This document shows positions 23,892 to 35,800 of a DNA stretch of 64,000 nt, in pieces. Both the position numbers and the translations under genes were made by a program. Origin of the DNA: Anticarsia gemmatalis (lineage: Eukaryota > Arthropoda > Insecta > Lepidoptera > Erebidae); assembly GCF_050436995.1 (NCBI RefSeq), contig NC_134763.1, positions 4,898,001 through 4,962,000 on the forward strand. The letters are read 5' to 3'. Under the pieces are notes generated by a model that was not told the origin of the DNA, did not search any database, and saw nothing but the letters and a program-made list of their open reading frames with translations. Position 1 is the stretch's first letter. The number at the start of each line of letters is the position of its first letter.

Positions 23892-26800
23892 TTAACCCGT
23901 ACTGTCCCATTGTTGGGCAAAGGTCTCCCCCAAAATATTCCATCGGTCCCTATCAACGGCTATCTCACGCCAATCCTCCAGATAGATGTCCAAGTCATCG
24001 CTCCAACGTTTTCGTGGCCTACCTCGACGTCGTCGGCCCTCAGGCGTCCATTCGGTCACGATTCTTGCCCACCTATCTGAATGCATCCTGATGATGTGTC
24101 CTGCCCAATCCCATTTTAGCCGCGCAGATTTAGTGCCCACATCAGCGACTCCCGTTTTTGAGCGGATTTCGGTATTTGGAATTCGGTCTGCTAGTTTAAT
24201 ACCTAAGACGCTTCGCTCTATGGCTCTTTGGCAAACCTTCAGCTTGGACTTTTGAGCTTCAGTCAGCGACCACGTTTGAGCACCGTAAGTTAGGACAGGC
24301 AAGATACACATATCGATGAGTCTTCGTTTATGTATCATTGCAAGGTTACCCTTGAGCAATGATTTCATTGACCAGTAGCTTTTCCAGGTGTTTTCGATAC
24401 GGCGATCGATCTCTTTATCCTGCCTATTTTCGAAAGAGACTAGCTGGCCAAGGTAGATATACTCATCGACATATTGTATATCTTGCCCGTCTACCATGAC
24501 CTTACGCATCGTGCTGTTGGTCATGACCTTAGTTTTGGACCGATTCATCATCAGTCCAACCTCAAGGCTTGCCGCGCTCAGATCTTGGAGCATGTCTTGC
24601 AGTTCTGAGGCGGATGATGCAAAGAGGACGATGTCATCCGCAAAGCGTAGGTTTGTGAGTTTTCTGTCCCCAACCTTGATTCCTTTTGACTGCCATGAGT
24701 CTGCTAGGGTTTTAAATATCTCCTCGAGAGTGCTTGTGAAAAGTTTGGGAGACAGTGGGTCACCTTGTTTGACACCTTTGTCTATTTTAAATGTTGGTCC
24801 GGGGCGGCTGATTTTAATGTTTGCCGTGCTATTAGTATATATATTACTGAGGAGGTCTATGTAACTTTGATCTATTTCTTGTTGTGCTAAGGCGGTAAAT
24901 ATGGACTTATGAGTGATACTATCAAATGCTTTTGTATAATCTATGAAAGCTAAGTAGAGCGGTATATGAAATTCAGAGTGCTTCTCTATTACTTGATTGA
25001 TGGTGTGTAAGTGGTCAATTGTTGAATATCCTGGGCGAAAACCGGCTTGTTCGGGAGGTTGGTGAGAATCGAGATAACCGTCAATTCGGTTGTAAATTAT
25101 TTTTATAAAGGCTTTATAGAGGTGTGGTATTAGACTTATAGGTCTGTAATTATTGATGTCAGCTTTGTCGCCTTTTTTATGAAGGAGAATTATGTTGGAA
25201 TGGCACATTTGACGAGGGATTTTTCCAGTTTTTAGAATAGTATTAAATAAGTTGGTAATATGTGGTAAAATAATAGGAGATGCAAATTTGAGAATTTCCG
25301 TTGAAACACCATCTTCACCGGGAGATTTGTTATAAGGCATTTGGTTTATTATCTTTAGTACTTCTGTGCTCGTTATATCATCGATGGTATCTGAGAACTT
25401 AAAATCTATTTTTGAGTGTCTTTTATTAGGATCTGAGTAGAGTTTGCTATAAAAATTTGTGCAGGTTTCTACGATTTTATCCCTGTTGTGATGTTTCATA
25501 CCGCTGTCATCTCTAATATTATTAATCCAGGTTTTGCCTTTGGTGATTCCTTGTTTTGCTGTCCTCAAAGATCTATGTTTTTTCAATGCTATTGTGACTA
25601 GATGAGTGTTAATATTTCTGATGTCTCTTCTTATGCTTCTTTTGATCTGTTTATCTAGTTCTCTATATTTTGTTGTACCAATCTCATATTTATTTCGGTC
25701 ATTTATTAAATCAAGGGTCGATGGACTTAGCTTTTTGTTTTTCTTTTTGTTAGTTTTTAAATTGTTTATGCATTTATGAATACCGGTGACTATTTTGTCA
25801 TATTGTGCTTCTGCGTCTAAATTTACTAAATTAAGAGGTTCAAAGTAATTAATGAGCTTTTGGTTCAGTTGTTCTTCATTAGCAATTAAGTCTTCTGCTG
25901 AGAGTTTTCTAAATCTATGTTTAAATGTTTTCGCTCGGTGGATTTTAAAATTGAACTTAATTTTTGCACGTATTGGTCTGTGGTCTGAACTAAACTTTAT
26001 TTTATTTTCAAAATCAAAATCAAAATCAAATCATTTATTCATTTAGGTCAAGTGCTGACGCTTATGATAGTCAATGATACAGAGAGTGAATTTACCGCCA
26101 GTTCGGAAGGTAGGGCCAATGAGAAGAGCTGGCAAGAAACTCCTGGCCACTCTTTTTAATCGCCAAATGATTTTAACAATATTTATGCTGGTATAAAACA
26201 TTGATGATGTAAGTAGCTGCTACCTACCAACACTACCGAACACACTTTGGTCATAACATAAATTAAATCAATATATTAAGGTGCTAATAAACAAGATATA
26301 AATAGTATTGGAAGCATGATGGGAGCATCTACCCACATAATAATATAAATGAAATCATAAGAGGCATTTCAAGAGCATACTGTGGTAAAGGAAGTACAGT
26401 TAGTGAAACGTAGTTGCTTAAAAAAAAATTATGGCAGTCACCACACCCAGGACGACCAGTCACCCCAAGCAGCACCCGTTCACGAGTATGACGCGTGGAC
26501 CAGCCATCACCCCCTTCGCACATATTAGAGGGAAGGGGGTGACCCGGCACACGACGCCGCCGCAAGCAATGACATTTTAGTGAGCATGACGAACCTTGGC
26601 ATGGGAGCCCACCATTTCAATTAAAAAAAAAAAAAATGAATACCACTGAGACTCGTGCAATACCTCTCTGTTACAGAGTTGAAATGACTGATTAATGTTT
26701 ATACAATGCAAAGATGTATATATAAATATATAGATATTTAATCTCGATTTCTGTAGAACGCGTAACTAACTAATCCCATGTTTTCTTATCCATTAAGTAA

Positions 26801-29800
26801 TCGTCAACCTTATAATAACCCCTTTTAATAAGATGATCTTTAACAACTACTTTGAATTTTTGTTGGGGAAGATCCATAACACTGTTAGGGAGTTTGTTAT
26901 ACAACCGAACACCAAGACCTGCAAATGAGTTGTGTACTTTTTGCAATCTATTGCAGGGACCTACTAATTTGTGCTTATTTCTGGTATTAATGTTATGAAT
27001 GTCACTATTCTTAGCAAACGAATTTATGTTTTGTTTGATGAACATCAAATTCGCAAAAATATACTGTGATGCCACCGTCAGTATGCCTATTTTCCCAAAT
27101 ACATCCCGCAGAGAGTCCCGCGCTCCTAAGCCGTAAATAGCGCGAATTGCTCTTTTTTGAATTACGAAAATTGTGTCTATATCAGCAGCTCTGCCCCAAA
27201 GTAGAATACCGTAGGACAAAACGCTGTGAAAATAACCAAAGTACACCAGTCTTGCCGCATCTACACCAGCAAACTGTCTTACTTTTCTTATCGCATAGGC
27301 TGCGGAGCTGAGCCTGCCCGCGAGCTTTGTTATTTGGGTGCCCCATTGAAGCTTATTATCTAAATCTATACCTAGGAAGGTTGCGGAATTGACCATTTCT
27401 AATACCTCACCATTTAGAACTACGTTCGTACCTAGATTCCTAGCGTTGGGCATGGTAAATCTAATGCATTTGGTTTTCCTTGAATTTAACAACAAATTGT
27501 TGGCTGTAAACCAATTGAGAACCTGTGTAAGAGCACCATTTACATCGTCAAAATCAGTTTTCTTACGATCTACTTTAAATATAAGCGACGTATCATCAGC
27601 AAATAGTACGATATCACACAGATCCTGTACCTGATGTGGCAAATCATTAATATAAACCAGAAAAAGGAACGGACCAAGGATAGAGCCCTGTGGTACCCCG
27701 AGACTAACCGCAGATCCAGTGGATCTTGACCCATTTATGTCTGTATAATGCACTCTCTCAGACAAGTAGGATGCAAGTAAGTCAAGTGCCACATCCCCAA
27801 TTCCATAGTACTTAAGTTTATATAAAAGAGTATTGTGGTCAACACAATCAAACGCTTTGGAGAGATCGCAAAATACCCCAATAGCATCCTGCGACATCTC
27901 CCAAGCATCGAAAATATGCCTAATAAGTGTGACCCCTGCATCGATGGTAGATCGACCCTTTGTAAAGCCAAACTGTTTGCTGTGGAGTAAATGATACAAA
28001 CTGAAATGGCTTTCTAGTTGCTCTAATATAGCCCTTTCAAATATTTTGCTAATAGCAGGCAAGATGGATATTGGCCTAAAGTTACTGGGCTCAGTTTTAC
28101 ATCCGTTTTTAAACAGGGGAATTATCTTACTGTGCTTCATTAAATTAGGAAACACACCTACATCTACACATCGATTAAAAGTTGCAGCTAAATGAGGTGC
28201 TATTTCAGCGATAATACTCTCAAGTAACTTGACAGAAATACCCCACAAGTCCGCAGTATTTTTGGAATTAAGCGACTTGAATACTCTGATTACGTCAGAG
28301 GGGTTTATATACTTAAAATAAAATGAGACATTGCACTGACTCACATTGCTCCTAAGTAATGATTCTGCTTTAGCGGTAGAGGAATTTAAGGAACTAGTCG
28401 TAATGACTGGTATGTCAGAAAAATAATTGTTAAATGTTTGAGCTACGCCTAGGCTATCTGTAATAATCCGATTGTTAACATTTAACTCGAAGTTGTGATC
28501 GGGTGGTGTTGATCGTCCTGTTTCATTATTAATAATATTCCAAGTTGTTTTTATTTTGTTGTTGGAATTTTTAATCTTGTTGCTTAAATACAAAGACTTA
28601 GCAGCAGCACAAGATTTTTTAAAAATTTTTGAATAATTCCTAACATATTCAAGAAAACCTGGATTGAAATTGTATTGTTTCATGGCATACAGCTCATACA
28701 TCCTAGCTCTACTTTTGTAAATTCCTACAGTCGCCCAATCGCAAAATTTCAGTTTTGTATTTTCCTTAGCGATCGTTTTTTCTTTAAAAATCGTATTAAA
28801 CTGAGATTCAATAACGCTAAACAAAGATTTATAGAGATCGTCTGGGTCATTCTGAGTAATATCAATGTTGGAAATCTTGGCGGCTACCTCATGATTAAAC
28901 AATGTCAAGCGGTTGTGTGTAATAGGTCTAAAAGTTATCGTGTTAGATTTGTTAACATTCTTCCTAGAGAAGACTGCGTTCAGTCCACAGTGGTCTGACG
29001 TTAAATCGTTAACTATGACCCTGTCTAGACATACGCAGTTGCTAAACATATTGTCCAAGCATGTGGCCGAATGTTCGGTAATTCTAGTTGGATTATTAAA
29101 AAGATGTTTTAGATTAAATGATTTGAAAAGAGTAATCAGTCTGGTGGTAGTGATGGACTGCTCCAATATGTTAACATTAAAATCACCACAGACAACCACA
29201 TACTTGTTACTAACACTTAAACGCTTTAATATATCTTCAACTATAGTTTCAAACAAACTGAAGTCACTCATTGGTGGACGGTATATGCATACTATAACAT
29301 GCTGCTCGAGTTCTACACAAGATACTTCGGCAGTGCGTTCTACTGACAAGCTAACTATATCCTTACGTTCTTTGCATTTTATGTCGTTGCTAACTAAGAT
29401 CATTGACCCTCCATGTATTGCCTTCTTCCTACTGAATGCACTTGTTATAGAATAATATTGATTATTAAATATCAATTGGTGCGACAGCAACCAATGTTCG
29501 GTGACACAAAATACGTGTGTGTCATGTTTTTTCAAAAATAATTCTATCTCTAATTCTTTGCCGGATAAACCTTGTATATTTTGGTGTACTACGTTCAGAA
29601 AACCTGCCTGTTTATCCGTTGTCTTGCTTAAGCGTTTAAATTATTGTTGTGCTTTGTTACATTATGCGTAACAGTGTCCTTACAAACTAAATTATCAATA
29701 ATATTAATCACAGTATTGTTAGTAAAGCGACTAGACAATACTGTTTCGTCCTTAAACCTAGGTTGTGTTATATTGCCTATAACTAAGTTAATATTATATG

Positions 29801-32800
29801 CTAACAAACTAGCAATTATATGTCGATTTTTACAAGAAAGAAACATTCTTTCTTTAGTTAAATAAAAATTACTAATAAATTTATTAGTATCAAAAAACAA
29901 TAGTCTATCACTATGATGACTTGTTATCAAATGTAAGATAGCATTCAACTTGTGAATTTGTCGGTTCTCATTCTCAGATAGTGAGTCAGAGTAGGGGAAT
30001 GCACATATTATTATTTTTCCTGAATTAATTTCTAATAAGCTACTAATACTATGTATAATGTCCGCCTTTCTTAAACCTAAACTATTACCAATCATAAGAA
30101 TGATTGGAGTGTCTACATCTAAATTCATTGTTTGGATTTTTTCCACTATTCTGCCTAACTTAAGGTTTTGGTAGCAGTGGTTGGTCACTTTATAGTTAAT
30201 ATTGTTATTTAAAAGTGATCCAAAACCAATACCTATCCTATCTGAGAACATTAATGCTCTGCTTGACTTAAAACTATTCTGGTTTGGCCTAAAACTCAAC
30301 TTATGTTTTAGTGTTGCACCACTAGTCATATGTTGGGACTGCTTAGTACAGGGCTGTGACTCTAAGTCACTAGTAAGTGAAGTAGCCTGAGAACATTGTG
30401 AACAGCGAGAACTATTATACAATGACAAGACACGTTCTAAGTTTTCCTTGCCAACCTTTGCAATCTCATCATATTTGAGTATATAGTCTCTAGTCTCCTG
30501 TTCATAGTCTAGTGTCATTTGAGATAACCTATCCTGTAAAGTGGTGATTGATGTCTTCAAGTCCTGAGTGTGTTTTTCATACAACACTTTACTTGAAATA
30601 AGTTGTTCGCTACAGGTGTCTAACTCTAATAATAAATCCCTACGTTCATTTGTCAATTCATTGTTATTATTGATCAATGATTTGATTTTATTGTTGTACC
30701 TACTGAGATTAAATTTAATTTTCTTAATCAACCTACAGACTTTTGAATATTTCTTTAGTTTATTATGGCTCCTAGTCTTTAAAAGAAGATGTTTTGAGCG
30801 TTTTACACCTATCAATGACTGATGACCAGTACCTATAAGCTCTGAGTAAAGATTATGAGTGGAACTACTATTGTAAGACTGAATAGTATGCTCTAACGAA
30901 ACTATCTTAATGTGTGCTTCATTTAGATCCGTTTCGAGTTCAGTGATGCGCCCCAAGGACCACAGATAGGTGTCATTACAGGTGCTAAAGGAGTTGACTT
31001 CCTCTTGAAGCCGATTGCGCTGATCCAGTAGATCCATATTGTCTATATGGAGCTCAGCGAGTTCACCCTTAAGATCCAAGACCTTCTGGTTGACCTTCTG
31101 TATTGCGTCCTCACAGTCAGCACGTTCCCCCAGCAGTTGGCTATTCTCCTTTTTATATGACTTTAGCTCGAGCAAGGCAAGCTTTAGTTTTCCTTCAGTT
31201 TCCTTAAGTGTAGCTTTACGGGTCATCATTGTGGTGGCCATTGTGTAGAAAAATGTGTTTGAAAGCAGCAAGTCCTGAAAAGTTAAGGAAAATATCTAAG
31301 AAGATAAGCAAAGGAAGTTAAAGAGTAAGGTTTGGAATTAGATACTAGTATTAAAAAGGGGGGAAAAGAAGCTAAATACTAGTAGTGTAAGTTATCTATT
31401 TACAATTAAGTAAGATAAGAGGACTAAGTTACTGATATATTATTGTCAAAAGTGCAGAATATTACAATTGGAGTATTTTTTTTTCTAAAGTGGGTAGATT
31501 GACAGGTACCTATCAGAGAGACAATTATCTAGCTATAGTGTAATTAATAAGCTAAATCACCTAATTACTGCCTAACCTAATCAGTATGTTATTTTCCTTC
31601 AAAGAGAATTCGAAAACCGACTATCAATTGGAAAATAATTGTAACACTTGTTGTCAATTTGTCAATTTACAGTTTTAACCAGACGTCTGCTGTTAATATA
31701 CGACGTAGTTAGATATCAAGCAGTATATTATTGATAATCTTATAAGAGAAAATACAAAAGGAACGATACTCCCTTGAGTTTGGTGATCAGCTGTTTGAAT
31801 TTAGTACGTTGAACTTCGTTGTCACTTCACACTCGATTTGAATATTCTCCGTTTGCCGGTTACAGTTATTATTCGGAGCTAAAACTTTGTACACCACATC
31901 TGGTATCACTTATTTACTATACTATGTACTAATTCTTAAAAATAAACACTTATTAATAATTAAATTAAAATTAAAATTGAGGAGCGACTGTTTTACAATG
32001 TCATCTCACTAGTGTTGCCCATTTACCACTATTTATTACGCTGACATCTTTTACAATATCTGTGTGGGATGTTAATACAAAATCGATTTCATTTCTTGTG
32101 TTATTATTTGGTGATACCCAGGTCCAACGCCGCTGGGGTCTTTTAAAGAAAAAGCTGTTTGAAATGTGCATATTTTGGCCAAATGCGAATTGTATTAAGC
32201 GGTTTCCGCGCGCATTACGGTTTCCTAATCCATGAGGCCCCATTATACTTCCAGAGTCTTGTTCCTGTCTACAACCAACTTTTGCATTAAAATCCCCCAG
32301 TACAACGTTCCATGTTCCCCGATTCTCATCACAAGCCCTATTAAGGAGGTCATAGAAGTCCTCTACCTCCGCGTCACTGTGAGTTGTTGTGGGCGCGTAA
32401 ACTTGAATAAAGGTTATTGTTTTATTTGGTGTGAGCTGAAATTTCAAGACTGCTATTCTTTCAGAATATCCCCTGAATTCTAAGATCTGGTCTTTCCATT
32501 TTTTATTAACCATGAAACCGACACCATATTGTCCATTTGTTTCTCCAATATGGAAGAAAATAATTTCATCTCTTTCTTCTGTATGTTCTCCCTGTCGTCT
32601 TACTTCTGCAAGGCCCACTACGTCCCACCGAATCTCTTTCAGTGCGTTTTCTAGTTCTAGCAAGCGCTCATCTTTCATTAGAGTCCGTACGTTGTATGAC
32701 AGTATGTTTAGAGTTTCGAATTCCTGTTTTGATTGAGCCAAAGTCGTTTGACGGTTAGCCGATCCCGACCGGAGATTCACCTCGCCCCTGACTCCAGCGT

Positions 32801-35800
32801 TGCCCCGGTGCCCGTCAACACCAGAACAAGTACTGGAGTCGCCGGCCACTTGGGGACAATTTTTTCTTGTATTATCCATTATTTTGGGGGGTTTGGACCA
32901 TATCCCACCACGCTGGTCCAATGCGGGTTGGTGGGGGGCCAGAGCCTCGTTTGTTAATCAGCAGGGTGCACCGCGAGCAGGTGAGGTTGGCTTGGGGTCC
33001 TATGATGGTGTTGGACCCCCATTATTTATTGCACCATAAAAACTGTTTACATAAGTTGTTACAATATAATAATATATCCCGATAAGGTTTGATATTATTA
33101 GCTGTATTTCAGCAACACAATTCTTCAACGCTAGAAGCTTCAGTATTCTCTCAAAAATATAGCCATACATTAAACAATCAAAGTTGAAACACGTATTGTA
33201 CGCAAACGTACAATATCCCGACATGAATAGAAACAAGTGATATGTAATGTAAATGAAACGCAGCAGTCTGTTGAATTAATTAAGTAACATGAGCATTTCA
33301 ATCCGCTGCGGTTAATCAAATCAGCCTATTATAGAACATAGGAAACAAGCTTTAAATTAAAAAGATTTTCCTAGAACTTTAGATCAATGATATGACATTT
33401 TAATGGTAACATATTTACCGACTTTAAGATACAAGAAACTTGTTATGTACCTATAGCTAACTTAACGTAAAAGAGTTTGAGGTTATACGGTTTTTTGGAA
33501 TTGATTTGTCGATTTTGACAAAAAGTATTTATAAAAAAGTTTAGGTTTTAATGGCGATATGTTTTTTCCACTATAGGAATAACAATTTAGTTACATGAAA
33601 AAAAATCGCTTCCAATCAAATTGCTTTCAATAGCAAACACTGGCTACAAAATGCGTAACATTTAGGAGTAAAAATCGCGTCCATTATTTTGGATACAGTT
33701 AAAAATTGCAACCGAACAGGCTGACTGCTGTCACTGACTAATGGATTTTCAAACGTGTACTTGTAATATGGTATTGTTTTTGTTGTGTGAACAAAAGTTG
33801 TAATTAAGGCAACGACTATACTGCAGTTATCATTCGATGTAAGTCTCAATAATAATGTCATACTTTACCTCCGGAATGGGTAGTGGTAGCGGCGTAAATA
33901 ATAGCTTGATGTCGTGCAGATTCCGTGGCCGTCCAAAGGCGAAGTGCATACCATGCTCCTGATGTTAGGCCACCGATTACCACCTGAGTTTCAAATTAAC
34001 GTATTTTTTCTGTATACAATGTTGTTCTCATTCCTCATTAGCTATTATCATAATAGCTACACAGTACAACCATTAAACAAGCGCGGCTTATTTACATAAA
34101 CTATAAACACGATGCTACTGATAGCAGCTGAGTAGTTTTATGCGCTGGCTTAACACCTGTGCATCTTTTAGCCGAGCACTTGCAAAGGGGAAACTGCAAC
34201 TTTAAAAGGCAGAGCTTCATCTAACTTTCACGAGTGGCTACATAAACTGATGTCAGGGCTATTTCACAACTTTTATTAATAGTCAAAACGTGTCTTAAAC
34301 AAACATAGAATACTTTTTAAAGAAAACAAGGTATTTTATTTTGCAGTTTGTTTTGATCTGATTATCAAATACACAATTTCTAAAGCTATTTCTTCACGAA
34401 TGCGAGAGAAGAGATCGTAATTCCGCGCCGCTTTCCTCACACCTTAATCAACGTGTCTACCTGCAAAATTTTTCCTCGTACGCACAATAAAGTTGTTGAT
34501 ATTTGCACAAAAAAGGTATTTTATCCGTCCCGCCGGATCATAACCTACAAATTTGTATGGAGCGCGAGTCTCAATTTGCACTTGTTTCAATTGGCTCTTG
34601 TTTCTGCGGAAAATAGAACGAGCATAAATTGCGGGATTCCTCGTCTTCGCGAACGATGTTTTCGTGAAATTAGTTTTCAATTTATTATTAATACGGTAAC
34701 TTTATGATTTGGTTGTTTATTCTATCGCTTGGTACGTTTGGCAGGTGGTAGAGTAGATCATCATGAATCTCGTGATAGCTTTCTAAACTTTTTAGAGCGT
34801 TAGGAATATTTGATGAAAAATATAGATGAAAAATATTTAGACATCCATTACGATTAAACATTAGTAGCACGGCAATGAAATTAATAACGGTAACAAGATA
34901 CATCGAATGTCAAAGTTTTAAACAATCAGAACATTCTGTCCTCGTGCAGAAATCGGCACACAATTAAGACTCCTTTGTTTTCCACAAAAGTTTCGTATTG
35001 GCGTCAAAGCTTTTGTGTCGTACAGATTTAAAGTTATCGTTCAGAATAAAATTTTTAATCCTAACATTTCAGACGACAAAATATTTGTATCGCTTCAATA
35101 TCCCTACTTTAGAAAATATTGCTTGCAGCAGATGAGTGTCAAAATTATTAATGACTGATGTGAAATTGAAACGATTTAAGTGTTATATGTATACCTCTCG
35201 ATGGTGGTGCAGTGAGGTGAGGTCGGCATCCCTCCAGGCGGGCGCGGCGGCGGCGTCAGCTCGGCGCCACTGCAGGCGCACGAGGCGCGCGCCACAGCGC
35301 ACGGCGCGCCGCGCGTCCACCGCCAGCGCGCTGCTGTTGCTCCACACCGCTGCTTCTGCACCTTCTTCGGGACGCTCCTCCCCCCCGCCTTCCCATACGA
35401 GCACTAGACAAACCAACGACAGTATGACAAACGACCGAATTCACTAACCCCGGTTTCTGAGGTACATTTAGCGGTAGTTTATCTATTCAATAGCGTTCAA
35501 ACTCATAGAAGAATAGATAAATATACTCAGAACCCAGAGGTAACTCCTTATGTCTCAACATTGAACCATAGTTAAATCTGATATGACGTCAGATAAAAGT
35601 TCAGAAAAAATGTTTCGTTGAAGGGCCATTCTATGGATAAACATAGTTTGCTTTAATGTTCTAAGTGCCCTAACAAAGTTAAGCAAGCGTATATAAACGC
35701 ACCATTGCTTTCGATGCACGGCTCTCTGAACGGAGTACAGGCTTTCAAAGACAACGATGAATGCTCGCAAAACGACTAACGTACTTTAAGTAGGTATCTA

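Larger units (their letters stand above)
26007..32031 (-). mobile_element. Complete CR1/Jockey-group LINE nested in the RTE
   Basis: The element is about 6.0 kb on the minus strand with a 5' UTR (31,242-32,031), ORF1, ORF2, a 3' UTR (26,007-26,769) and a (TTTTGA)n-type tail. TTTATT occurs at both junctions (26,001-26,006 and 32,032-32,037) and may be the target duplication, though the A/T-rich context makes its length uncertain. Both ORFs are intact over their full length, so this is a young and possibly active copy. The clade (CR1, L2, Daphne, Kiri or Jockey) cannot be fixed without a tree. A non-CCHC, coiled-coil ORF1 with an esterase-like end points to the CR1 side. Confidence 0.87.
23848..33022 (-). 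mobile_element. RTE-type LINE, split by another LINE
   Basis: The element's 5' end is near 33,022 and its 3' end is a poly(A) tail (43 T on the plus strand, 23,848-23,890). TATTTATT flanks both ends (23,840-23,847 and 33,023-33,030), a plausible target duplication. Without the inserted LINE (26,007-32,031) it is about 3.15 kb, normal for RTE. The 5' part holds an apurinic-type endonuclease and the 3' part a reverse transcriptase ending in the RTE C-terminal block (GRPRKRWSDD). The frame is open on both sides of the insertion, so it was young when interrupted. It lies in a Dscam intron in the sense orientation. Confidence 0.88.

Noticed and set aside
23626..23943. Minus frame with a long lysine run
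   Set aside because: The lysines are the poly(A) tail of the RTE element read as codons.
26329..26565. Minus frame with RRRR and Gly-rich text as an extra LINE gene
   Set aside because: It lies in the LINE 3' UTR, after the ORF2 stop, with no recognisable domain.
28913..29455. Plus-strand frame of 180 codons
   Set aside because: It lies antisense to the LINE ORF2 endonuclease and has no protein character of its own.
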